From Candidatus Melainabacteria bacterium (GTDB lineage: Bacteria; Cyanobacteriota; Vampirovibrionia; Vampirovibrionales; Vampirovibrionaceae): 58,126 nt of DNA. The stretch lies in the NCBI GenBank assembly GCA_902168245.1, contig CABHPA010000098.1:1-58126 (forward strand), read 5' to 3'. The notes under the pieces were generated by a model that saw nothing but the letters and a program-made list of their open reading frames with translations, made no database searches and was not told the DNA's origin. Every line of letters starts with the position of its first letter. Position 1 is the first letter of the stretch. Of this stretch, positions 25,712-33,697 are shown piece after piece. The position numbers and the translations under genes were made by a program.

Positions 25712-26047
25712 ATGGGCCTAGACGAACTTTTTTCCGCCATTCAGAACACCAGAACCATTCAGGATCACCCGGACTGGGCGCAATTCAAGGCCAGAAAGCT
25801 GCCACAAACTGTCAGCTTTTATTACACCAACCAAAACGGCCAGGAAGCCTACTGGGATCATGCCCGTATCCTCAAACTAGATCTGAAAAAACTGTACCTG
25901 ATTATAGAAGGCACCCACGGCGATCCGTTGAAATTCGAACTCGCCAGAATTATGCACTGCAAAGACGCCCAAACCGGGGAAAAAGTGCAGGATCTCTTTT
26001 TTGAGATTATCCGCATGTGGAAAGACATTTACGAGCCGGAAGCCTGA
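25712..26047 (+). CDS. Conserved-looking hypothetical protein, 111 residues
   Basis: This is a soluble, mixed alpha/beta small protein starting MGLDELFSAIQNTRTIQDHP. It has an aromatic/basic middle (TVSFYYTNQNGQEAYWDH), a strand pair (KLYLIIEGTHGDPLKFELARI) and a C-terminal helix (VQDLFFEIIRMWKDIYE). There is no signal peptide or membrane helix. AGGA lies about 10 bases before ATG. I do not recognise the family. A 9-bp inverted repeat (26039-26069) overlaps its stop codon. Confidence 0.7.
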   Translation: MGLDELFSAIQNTRTIQDHPDWAQFKARKLPQTVSFYYTNQNGQEAYWDHARILKLDLKKLYLIIEGTHGDPLKFELARIMHCKDAQTGEKVQDLFFEIIRMWKDIYEPEA

Positions 26048-26570
26048 GAGTGCCAATATTTCAGGCTTCTCTCCCCGCCATTTTTGTGAAGCCGAATTTA
26101 CATTTTTGGGATGAGGGCGGGAACAAATACATCGGCTTGCGGGTCTCTATTTTTAGTCTGATACACCGCAAAAAGACGCTAAGTGAATATCGCCCGAATA
26201 CCAATCAGCAATATTTAAACTTAAAAAAAATTAAACATAATTAAAATGTTATTTACTTTTTGAATTTTTACGCTACGATACAGACTTATCCAACTTTAAC
26301 TTTTTAAAGTTCAACCATTTGAACACGGCCATTATCCACAATCGGGTAATGGCCTTTCTTTTTTTAAATTAAAGTCGCATTGCTGAATGCAAATACCCGC
26401 AAGAAAAATTAAACAATAAACATTGTGACAAATAGCCTCCCCTGAATGTCATTAGCCCAACGCCGGGGAAATCAGAATTATTTTGGAATTTTGAAACTTT
26501 TCATCTCATCCCGGAGTATTGGCATTGAGTTCGCTAAACCGACCCAGTTCCAAGAAAAAGGAGAATGAGG
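26048..26570. other. A+T-rich intergenic region with hairpins
   Basis: No convincing gene lies in these 523 bases. They hold the right arm of the stem GAAGCCTGA/TCAGGCTTC (26039-26069, no T run), a short palindrome AACTTTTTAAAGTT near 26300, and a strong free-standing terminator (26327-26365). A 75-codon frame (26017-26244) overlaps the previous gene and looks like noise. The region before the terminator could encode a small RNA or a long 3' leader. Confidence 0.55.
26327..26365 (+). terminator. Strong free-standing Rho-independent terminator
   Basis: GGCCATTA-CC pairs with GG-TAATGGCC (one unpaired base on each side of the 2-bp top), loop of about 6, followed by TTTCTTTTTTT. It lies about 280 bases beyond the nearest upstream stop codon and more than 200 before the next gene. 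Confidence 0.8.
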
Positions 26571-26882
26571 ATGAAAACCCACAGACTATTAACAGCCTTA
26601 ACCCTGCTTTCCATTATGGGCGGCTCCAGCATCATGCCAGCCATGGCATACAACCCTCGCTATAACGACTACAACCGCTATTACCCCGGCAGCTACGCCC
26701 AGCAACACCCCTATGTTCAAAAAGCGGCCATTGGGGGCGGGGCAGGTGCCCTGCTGGGAGCCATTCTTTCCCCTGAAGGCGTTCGCACCGACGGAGCCAT
26801 TAAAGGCGCCTTACTCGGCGCAGGGGCAGGAATGGGCTATGAGTACCTCAAGAGAAAAGGGTACATCGGCTCCAATTGGTAA
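26571..26882 (+). CDS. Small secreted glycine-zipper protein
   Basis: The 103-residue protein has a signal peptide ending PAMA. A Tyr/Asn/Pro-rich stretch follows (YNPRYNDYNRYYPGSY), then a YMGG-like glycine zipper (AAIGGGAGALLGAIL and GALLGAGAGMGYEYL). Glycine-zipper proteins insert in or coat the envelope. The ATG at 26571 is chosen because AAGGAG lies 8 bases upstream; the ATG two codons earlier is too close. A second small secreted protein follows 75 bases later on the same strand. Confidence 0.75.
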   Translation: MKTHRLLTALTLLSIMGGSSIMPAMAYNPRYNDYNRYYPGSYAQQHPYVQKAAIGGGAGALLGAILSPEGVRTDGAIKGALLGAGAGMGYEYLKRKGYIGSNW

Positions 26883-26957
26883 CAACATTTCTCGAATCAC
26901 ACGAAACCATATCGGTTATTTAGCTTGTTATTTATAAAGTATAAGGAGAAACATGCC

Positions 26958-27227
26958 ATGAAAACTAAAATCGCCCTGGGGCTGGTGGCCTTGGTTGCAG
27001 GCAGCATCCTTGCCAGTTCCTCCGCCTATGCTCACGATAATTTCCCAGGTCGCCACAACGGATGGCAGGCCAATAGAGGTTGCGGCTACCATCAAGGGTT
27101 CAACCCGTTCCGCAACCAGCGATTTCAGCAGGCAAACCATTTCCGGAATCAACGGTTGGCTAGGGTCGCGGATCGACGCTTCGATAACCGCTGGTTTAAC
27201 CCCACTCCCAATCGCCGCTACTGGTAG
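26958..27227 (+). CDS. Small secreted Asn/Arg/Phe/His-rich protein
   Basis: The 89-residue product has a signal peptide (cleavage near SSAYA-H). The mature part is about 60 residues and basic, with recurring F-R-N-Q-R / N-R-x-W-F-N units (FNPFRNQRFQQ, HFRNQRLARV, FDNRWFNPTPNRRYW). Cysteine is essentially absent apart from one in GCGYH. Start ATG 26958 has AAGGAG 8-9 bases upstream; frames starting earlier lack it. A perfect terminator follows. The family is unknown. Composition suggests a metal-binding, surface or peptide-like secreted product, which is inference. Confidence 0.65.
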   Translation: MKTKIALGLVALVAGSILASSSAYAHDNFPGRHNGWQANRGCGYHQGFNPFRNQRFQQANHFRNQRLARVADRRFDNRWFNPTPNRRYW

Positions 27228-27239
27228 AAGCCTCCACAA

Positions 27240-27273
27240 CGAAGCCCGGACTATCCACCGGGCTTCGTTTTTT
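27240..27273 (+). terminator. Rho-independent terminator after the small secreted protein genes
   Basis: CGAAGCCCGG pairs perfectly with CCGGGCTTCG across an 8-base loop, followed by six T. Confidence 0.92.
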
Positions 27274-27333
27274 CGAGCTTGCAAATACCCTGCCGAATCC
27301 AGACGCTAATGCTTTTGGCAGCACCTCCGTTTA

Positions 27334-27358
27334 TTGACTAAAAATCGAATCTGGTCAA
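27334..27358 (+). promoter_or_regulatory. Candidate TetR operator upstream of the efflux operon
   Basis: TTGAC and GTCAA lie as outer arms 15 bases apart (TTGACT...GGTCAA), 44 bases upstream of the tetR ATG. The left arm also resembles a -35 hexamer. The inner bases are only partly symmetrical, so this is a weak prediction. Confidence 0.3.
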
Positions 27359-27401
27359 AAATTAAAAATACTCTCTATATCTTTCAGAATCAGGTTCCTA
27401 A

Positions 27402-28007
27402 ATGGGCAGAAAAAAACTATTCGAAAATCGCGCCGACCTCATCCTCAATGCCGCATCCAGACTGTTTGCCGAATTTGGCTACGACAAGACTACGCTGGAT
27501 GAAATCGCCTTGTTGGCAGGCGTTAGCAAGGGCAGCATCTACCTTGAATTTGAGAGCAAAGAGGAAATCCTCTTCGCCATCATCCTGCAAAACAAGGCAT
27601 CCCAGCTTACCCGCATGAAGCAGATTGCAGCCAGGGCCAAAAGCCCGCTGGAAAACCTGAAAGCCATGCTGGTGCAAAACGTGGGCGATGTATTCGATTC
27701 AGTCAAACAGAATTTTAAAAGCCCTGAGGAGATTATGGGCACCCGCGAACGCGCCCGGAAACGACTGAAACCTTTTTTTGAAGCGCGACTGGCCTTAATT
27801 GAAGGGTTACTGTCCCAGGCGGCCCTGCAAAACGAAATTTGCGAGCAGCAGGACAATCATCGGTTGGCGCAACTGCTGATGCTATCCTTAAGAGGGGTAT
27901 TACCGCCTTATGATACCACCTCAAGAAAAATCAAGCTGCAAAACCAGGCTGCGGAGCTTCTGGAACTGTCCTTTAACGGGTTAAAAACCGGAAAGCAGGA
28001 AATATGA
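27402..28007 (+). CDS. TetR-family transcriptional regulator
   Basis: The 201-residue protein has the N-terminal HTH of the family (residues about 12-55: ILNAASRLFAEFGYDKTTLD, then GVSKGSIYLEFESKEEIL). The C-terminal ligand-binding part is helical and not assignable. Its stop overlaps the start of the membrane-fusion gene (ATGA at 28004-28007). It is therefore co-transcribed with the pump and probably represses its own operon. Confidence 0.93.
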   Translation: MGRKKLFENRADLILNAASRLFAEFGYDKTTLDEIALLAGVSKGSIYLEFESKEEILFAIILQNKASQLTRMKQIAARAKSPLENLKAMLVQNVGDVFDSVKQNFKSPEEIMGTRERARKRLKPFFEARLALIEGLLSQAALQNEICEQQDNHRLAQLLMLSLRGVLPPYDTTSRKIKLQNQAAELLELSFNGLKTGKQEI

Positions 28008-29326
28008 CCCACTCATTCACCTCAGACAAAAGTAACCCAGGCAAGCCATTGCCTGGGCTGCGAACTTGGTTTTTGCTGGGGCTTGCCGGATTGCTGGTGC
28101 TGGTGTTTTTCGTCACCCGTTCCGAACAGCAAGGCGATACGGGCAAGGCCAACCTGAAGAAACAATCGGTACCGGTGGTTTTAGCGACCGTTTCCACCAA
28201 AGCCATGCCCGTGGAAGTACGCACTATCGGCAACGTGGAACCGGTGTCCTCGGTCAGCATCAAGCCCCAGTTGGACGGGCAGATTACCAATATTTTTTTC
28301 AACGAAGGCTCGCTGGTCTCCAAAGGGCAACTGCTATTCACCATAGACAGCCAACCGATTGAAGCCGCCCTGGCCCAAGCGCAAGCCCTGGTCAGCAAAG
28401 ATCAGGCACTGGTGGCTCAAGCTGAAGCCACCCTGGTAAAAGACCAAACCCAGATCAAGCAAGCCAGGGCAAACCGGGAAAAAGACCAGGCCCAGCTCAA
28501 GTACGCCCTGGCGCAGGAAAAACGCTTTGCATCTCTGCTGGGCGATGAATTCATCAGCGAGGATCAGTATGAGCAGGCCGTGGCAACCCGGCGTTCGACA
28601 GAGGCGACCGTGCTGGCGGATCGCTCCGACATTCAAAACGCGCAGGCGCTGGTAAAAGCGGATTACTCTTCCATTGAAAGCGCAAAAGCTACGGTCAGGG
28701 CGGATCAGGCCGTGGTGAAAAGCTACCGGATCAAGTTGAATTACGCCTCCGTTCGTTCGCCCATTAATGGCAGAACCGGCAGCCTGAAAGTGCATGTGGG
28801 CGATACGGTCAAAACCAGCGATACGCTGCTGGTCTCCATCGACCAGATTAACCCGATTTACGTCGGGTTTTCATTGCCGGAACAAAGCCTGAAATCCGTC
28901 AAATTGCAGACGGGCGAAAAAAATCTGCCGGTATCTATTATCACGCGGGAAAACCCGCCCACCCAGATGACCGGCAGGGTTAACTTTATGGAAAACACGG
29001 TGGATACCGCCACCGGAACCATTCGGCTGAAAGCCCTGTTCCAGAACTCAAACAGGCTATGGCCCGGACAATTTGTGGACATCAAATTAAACCTGGCAAC
29101 CGAACCCAACGCGGTGGTCGTCCCGTCGCAAGCCATACAGAGCGGGCAAAACGGCGACTATGTGTTTGTGGCCCAAAACGGCAAAGCGGACATGCGCCCC
29201 GTGATCATCGACCGCATCGTGGATAATCTTGCCGTGGTTCGTTCAGGCGTAAAGCCAGGCGAACAGGTTGTTGTGGACGGACAGTTCCAACTCTCTCAAG
29301 GCAGCCCGCTGAAAGTGAAACCATAA
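28004..29326 (+). CDS. RND efflux periplasmic adaptor (membrane fusion protein)
   Basis: The 440-residue MdtA/AcrA-type adaptor has an N-terminal membrane anchor (about 22-40, GLAGLLVLVFFV). The first half of a lipoyl domain follows (VSSVSIKPQLDGQITNIFF). A long helical hairpin rich in Ala/Gln/Asp (about 120-245) comes next, then the second lipoyl half (VRSPINGRTGSLKVHVGD) and beta-barrel and membrane-proximal domains. There is no lipobox, so anchoring is by the helix. It links the RND pump to an outer-membrane channel. It is translationally coupled to tetR. Confidence 0.95.
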   Translation: MTHSFTSDKSNPGKPLPGLRTWFLLGLAGLLVLVFFVTRSEQQGDTGKANLKKQSVPVVLATVSTKAMPVEVRTIGNVEPVSSVSIKPQLDGQITNIFFNEGSLVSKGQLLFTIDSQPIEAALAQAQALVSKDQALVAQAEATLVKDQTQIKQARANREKDQAQLKYALAQEKRFASLLGDEFISEDQYEQAVATRRSTEATVLADRSDIQNAQALVKADYSSIESAKATVRADQAVVKSYRIKLNYASVRSPINGRTGSLKVHVGDTVKTSDTLLVSIDQINPIYVGFSLPEQSLKSVKLQTGEKNLPVSIITRENPPTQMTGRVNFMENTVDTATGTIRLKALFQNSNRLWPGQFVDIKLNLATEPNAVVVPSQAIQSGQNGDYVFVAQNGKADMRPVIIDRIVDNLAVVRSGVKPGEQVVVDGQFQLSQGSPLKVKP

Positions 29327-29354
29327 TGCCTTTCCAGGCCGAGGTGGCTTACCC

Positions 29355-32300
29355 ATGAACCTGACCCGCATTTTTATCGACAAACCCGTTATGACCACCC
29401 TGGTGATGGTCGGTATCCTGCTATTCGGGATTTTGGGCTACCGGCAACTGCCGGTGAGCGATTTGCCCAACGTGGACTTTCCCACTATTGTGGTGAGCGC
29501 AGGCCTTCCGGGCGCCAACCCGGACACCATGGCCGCATCCGTCGCCACCCCGCTGGAACAGCAGTTTTCCACCATTGCCGGGCTGGATTCAATGAACTCC
29601 ACCAGTTCGCTGGGTTCATCGCAAGTTACCCTGCAATTTAACCTGAGCCGGAACCTGGACGCCGCCGCGCAAGACGTACAAGCGGCCATTTCTACCGCCT
29701 TGCGAAAACTCCCCAAAGACATGCCCACTCCACCCTCCCTGCGCAAGGTAAACCCGGCGGATCAGCCCATTATCTATTTGGCGCTAACTTCCAAATATTT
29801 GCCCTTGTCCCAAGTAGATGAATATGCGGAAAAAACCATTGCCCAGCGCATTTCCATGGTGAACGGCGTGGCGCAGGTTTCCGTGTTTGGAGCGCAAAAA
29901 TACGCGGTTCGAATCCAGGCCGATCCCAAAGCCCTGGCCGCCCGCGATATCGGGTTGAACGATCTGGCGGACGCCATTCAACGCGGCAACGTCAATTTAC
30001 CCACCGGCGTTTTATATGGCCCATACCGGAACTATACCGTAAAGGCCAACGGGCAACTGATGAGCGCCCAGGATTATCGCCCGCTGATTGTCGCCTACCG
30101 CAACGGTGCGCCGGTTTACCTGGATGAACTGGCCAAGGTATTTGACAGCGTGGAAAACAACAAGGTGGCTAGCTGGTTCAACAATACCCGGGCCATTGTG
30201 CTGGCTGTTCAACGTCAGCCCGGCACCAACACCATTGCGGTCATCAATAACATCAAATCCCTGTTCCCCGATTTTCAGGCCGTTTTACCGCCGTCCGTCG
30301 ATTTGAAAGTCGTGTTCGATCGGTCGCAAACCATCCGTAAATCGGTGGATGACGTGCAATTTACCCTAATACTGACTATCGCGCTGGTCGTCTTCGTGAT
30401 TTACCTGTTCCTGCGGAACAAGTTCGCCACGCTAATTTCCAGCCTGGCTCTACCTATGTCCATTGTGGGTACGTTTGCCGCAATGGCGCTGCTTGGGTTT
30501 AACCTGGACAACCTGTCCCTGATGGCCCTGACGCTGGCGGTGGGTTTTGTGGTGGATGACGCCATCGTGGTGCTGGAAAACATCATCCGGCACATGGAAA
30601 TGGGGGAAAGCCCCTTTGTCGCAGCGGTCAACGGCTCGCGGGAAATTGCGTTCACCGTGCTTTCCATGACGCTTTCCCTAGTGGCGGTATTCATTCCCGT
30701 GCTGTTTATGGGCGGTATTGTAGGCCGGTTATTCAACGAATTCGCCATGACCATTACTGTCGCCATCCTGATTTCCGGCTTTATCTCCCTGTCGCTCACG
30801 CCCATGCTGTGCAGTCGCCTGTTACGGACGACCAACATCCATTCTGCCAACCGAAGCTGGTTATTAGACGGCTTTGAAAAAGGATTTGCTTGGCTAACCA
30901 ATTTTTATCATTGGAGCCTGCAAAAAGCGATTCAGCGCAAGCGCGCCGTGCTGATGCTGTTTTTCGGACTGGTCGTATTCACCGCATTTCTGTTCAGCAT
31001 ATTATCCAAGGGATTTATGCCCACCGAGGACACCAATCAGCTTTTTGGCGCTACCGAAGGGCCACAGGGCATTTCCTTCGCCGAAATGGTTCGCCACCAG
31101 AAAATGCTGGCGGATATCATCTCCAAAGACCCGAACGTTGCAAACGTAATGTCCAGCGTGGATAACGGCAACACCGGCAGAATCTTCGCTACGCTAAAGC
31201 CCTTGGAGCATCGCTCCATGAAAGTCGATCAAATCATCCAAACGCTGCGCCCAAAACTGGCCGCCGTGCCGGGCATCCGTATCTTCCTGCAGGCGCCGCC
31301 CACCATCCGCATGGGTGGTCAATTAAGCAAAAGCCTGTACCAGTACACCCTACAAAGCCCCGAAACCGCAGCGCTGTTCCAGGCCACCAACGCCATGAAG
31401 GAAAAACTGGAAAAGCTGCCGGGCCTTCAGGATGTGACCACGGATTTGCAAATTACCAACCCGCAATTAAACGTAGATATCGATCGCGCCAAGGCGTCCA
31501 GCATGGGCATTACCGCAGAACAAATTGAAACCGCGCTGAGCAACGCCTACGGCACCCGGCAGGTTTCCACCATTTACAGCCCCAATAACGATTACCAGGT
31601 CATTCTGGAATTGTTGCCGGAATACCAGCAAGGCTTGCAGGATCTCTCCACTATCTATATTCGCTCCAGCAGCGGTAATCTGGTGCCCATGGATGCAGTC
31701 GCCACCTTAAAACGAACCGTTGGCCCGCTCAGCGTAAGCCACCTTGGGCAGTTCCCCTCCACCACGGTGTCCTTCAACCTGAAGCCCGGCGTGTCGCTGG
31801 GAGACAAAGTGCATGAAATCCAGACAATCGCGCAAAACACCTTGCCAGTCAGTGTGCGGGGCAGCTTCCAGGGAAGCGCCCAGGCTTTCCAGTCCTCTTT
31901 AAGCGGCATGGGTTTCCTGCTGATTATCGCCATCCTGGTGATTTACCTGGTGCTGGGCATTCTGTACGAAAGCTTCATCCACCCAATCACTATTTTGTCC
32001 GGCTTGCCGCCAGCGGGGCTGGGCGCATTGCTCACCCTGTTCCTGTTCCATCGGGATCTGGATATTTACGGCTTTTTGGGCCTGATCATGCTCATCGGGA
32101 TTGTCAAGAAAAACGCCATCATGATGATTGATTTTGCCCTGGAAGCCCAGCGTAAGGAGCATAAATCCGCGCCGGAAGCCATTTACGAAGCCAGCGTGGT
32201 TCGGTTCCGCCCCATTATGATGACAACCCTGGCCGCCCTGATGGGTACTCTCCCCCTGGCCACTGGCCTAGGCGCCGGATCGGAATCCAGGCAAACGCTG

Positions 32301-32447
32301 GGCTTGGCGGTTTTTGGCGGTTTACTGGTTTCCCAGGCACTGACCCTGTATATTACCCCGGTTCTGTATATTTACCTGGACAAGCTGGCCAACAAATCGC
32401 GCCCCGTCATGGTTGGCTCTACGGAAAGCCTTGCAGTCCATTCTTAA
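29355..32447 (+). CDS. RND-family efflux pump inner-membrane transporter (HAE1, MdtB/C-like)
   Basis: The 1030-residue proton-driven exporter has 12 transmembrane helices and two large periplasmic loops. The proton-relay Asp pair (VGFVVDDAIVVLENI) in helix 4 and the Lys in helix 10 (GIVKKNAIMMIDF) are present, so it should be active. The N-terminal FIDKPVMTTLVMVGILLFG is typical. It begins 28 bases after the adaptor gene. No outer-membrane TolC homologue is encoded nearby, so a channel from elsewhere must be used. Confidence 0.97.
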   Translation: MNLTRIFIDKPVMTTLVMVGILLFGILGYRQLPVSDLPNVDFPTIVVSAGLPGANPDTMAASVATPLEQQFSTIAGLDSMNSTSSLGSSQVTLQFNLSRNLDAAAQDVQAAISTALRKLPKDMPTPPSLRKVNPADQPIIYLALTSKYLPLSQVDEYAEKTIAQRISMVNGVAQVSVFGAQKYAVRIQADPKALAARDIGLNDLADAIQRGNVNLPTGVLYGPYRNYTVKANGQLMSAQDYRPLIVAYRNGAPVYLDELAKVFDSVENNKVASWFNNTRAIVLAVQRQPGTNTIAVINNIKSLFPDFQAVLPPSVDLKVVFDRSQTIRKSVDDVQFTLILTIALVVFVIYLFLRNKFATLISSLALPMSIVGTFAAMALLGFNLDNLSLMALTLAVGFVVDDAIVVLENIIRHMEMGESPFVAAVNGSREIAFTVLSMTLSLVAVFIPVLFMGGIVGRLFNEFAMTITVAILISGFISLSLTPMLCSRLLRTTNIHSANRSWLLDGFEKGFAWLTNFYHWSLQKAIQRKRAVLMLFFGLVVFTAFLFSILSKGFMPTEDTNQLFGATEGPQGISFAEMVRHQKMLADIISKDPNVANVMSSVDNGNTGRIFATLKPLEHRSMKVDQIIQTLRPKLAAVPGIRIFLQAPPTIRMGGQLSKSLYQYTLQSPETAALFQATNAMKEKLEKLPGLQDVTTDLQITNPQLNVDIDRAKASSMGITAEQIETALSNAYGTRQVSTIYSPNNDYQVILELLPEYQQGLQDLSTIYIRSSSGNLVPMDAVATLKRTVGPLSVSHLGQFPSTTVSFNLKPGVSLGDKVHEIQTIAQNTLPVSVRGSFQGSAQAFQSSLSGMGFLLIIAILVIYLVLGILYESFIHPITILSGLPPAGLGALLTLFLFHRDLDIYGFLGLIMLIGIVKKNAIMMIDFALEAQRKEHKSAPEAIYEASVVRFRPIMMTTLAALMGTLPLATGLGAGSESRQTLGLAVFGGLLVSQALTLYITPVLYIYLDKLANKSRPVMVGSTESLAVHS

Positions 32448-32540
32448 AAAGAGGCTTGGATTCCGATCTATAATAGAACCCACAACCAGAACCCACCTTG
32501 CTTCAGTCCATTTAGGTTTCAAAGAAAGCTTCCAAACAAC

Positions 32541-32930
32541 ATGCTGCCCGATGATAAAAACCTGCTGATTATTTACGATGGCGAATGCCCGTTTTGCAGC
32601 GCATACGCCAAAATGCTCCGGCTTCAGCAACGGTTTGGGACAGTACGGATGATTAGCGCCCGGAGTGATGAGCCAGAACTGCAAGAGGTCGTGAATCTGG
32701 GCATTCAAGTGGACAACGGCATTATCGTCAAGTGGGAAGGACGGTTTTTACAAGGCCCAGAGGCCATGCAGTTTCTGGCGATGGCCAGCAGCCCTTCCAC
32801 CCTATTGAGCCGACTCAACCAATGGGTATTCAGCCACCCACTGATTGCCAAAGGACTGTACCCGCTCCTGTATGCCGGGCGCAACCTCAGCTTGTGGCTG
32901 ATGGGCCGCAGGCGCATTTCCGCAGAATGA
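32541..32930 (+). CDS. DCC-family thiol-disulfide oxidoreductase-like protein (DUF393)
   Basis: The 129-residue protein has the family signature at its start (IIYDGECPFCSAYAKML: D-G-x-C-P-x-C). The rest of the fold follows (VRMISARSDEP, then a helical C-terminal half with GLYPLLYAGRN). The CPxC pair suggests a redox role; members are poorly characterised. A TATAAT at 32469-32474 may be its -10, but no good -35 accompanies it. It is convergent with the next gene. Confidence 0.85.
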   Translation: MLPDDKNLLIIYDGECPFCSAYAKMLRLQQRFGTVRMISARSDEPELQEVVNLGIQVDNGIIVKWEGRFLQGPEAMQFLAMASSPSTLLSRLNQWVFSHPLIAKGLYPLLYAGRNLSLWLMGRRRISAE

Positions 32931-32966
32931 ACCTACCAAGGTCAGCCGGGATTTCAAAACTCTGGA

Positions 32967-33587
32967 CTAGTAGCACAGAAACCATAACTTCAGCCGATCC
33001 CCAGCGCCCACGAGTACGTCTTGCCGGTTATAATTCCTGATAAATTCATCCGTTGTGGGATCCGGTATCACATTCTGGTTAATGCCCAGCATTTGCGCCC
33101 ATAATGCCCGGTTACTCCCCAAACGGCCCTGTACTCTGGTATTCAACAACCGGGTGGAACGCGTGGGAGAGATTGTCCAAACATCCGTATCCGCATCAGT
33201 CTGCCGTAACCAGCCATCCGCAGTGGCCAAAACCGCAAAAACCTGCTGACTGCCCGCCATTGCCTGAACAGCTTCAGAGAAACGCACCCCAATTTGGCCC
33301 ACCGCTCCTTTCCTGGCAGGCTGAACAGCGCTTACCCGGCCCTTTAGAAGAGTACCGGCAGGCATCACCCGGTTCGGCCCCCATACCAGCGGATGAATCG
33401 ACACGGCCTGCAATGCATCTCCCACCCGATCAATTCTGGATGAAAACGGGGTGGCCATCACCACCTCAAACACCTGCGGCGTACAGGCGGTTTCCGCCAT
33501 AGCAGACACAGGGCCGCCGAGCAGCCAAAACCCTAGCCACAACGCAAGCAGGCGCGTTAAAAAGCCAATACCGAATCGTTTGCCCAT
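32967..33587 (-). CDS. Secreted hypothetical protein, 206 residues
   Basis: From ATG 33587 (purine-rich AAAGGGGGAA upstream) the product starts with an Arg-containing signal peptide (LTRLLALWLGFWLLGG, ending SAMA-E). The mature domain is beta-rich: a PFSSRIDRVGDALQAV segment, then PAGTLLKGRVSAVQPARKG. This resembles periplasmic beta-barrel modules of the kind seen in TrbI/VirB10-like or LPS-stress proteins, but no family is certain. The longer frame to 33650 adds a non-signal-like extension and is unlikely. Confidence 0.65.
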   Translation of the reverse strand: MGKRFGIGFLTRLLALWLGFWLLGGPVSAMAETACTPQVFEVVMATPFSSRIDRVGDALQAVSIHPLVWGPNRVMPAGTLLKGRVSAVQPARKGAVGQIGVRFSEAVQAMAGSQQVFAVLATADGWLRQTDADTDVWTISPTRSTRLLNTRVQGRLGSNRALWAQMLGINQNVIPDPTTDEFIRNYNRQDVLVGAGDRLKLWFLCY

Positions 33588-33697
33588 GGCCGAGGTTCCC
33601 CCTTTGCGTTCAAATGCCCTAATGCAAACGATTATAATACGGCATACCAAACCACGGCGATTCCCCAGGCTGGGACATTCAACCTGATTCGGCCGCC

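Noticed and set aside
26017..26244. 75-codon plus-strand frame overlapping the end of the 25712 gene
   Set aside because: Overlaps a better gene, has no ribosome-binding site, and its composition follows the A+T-rich background.
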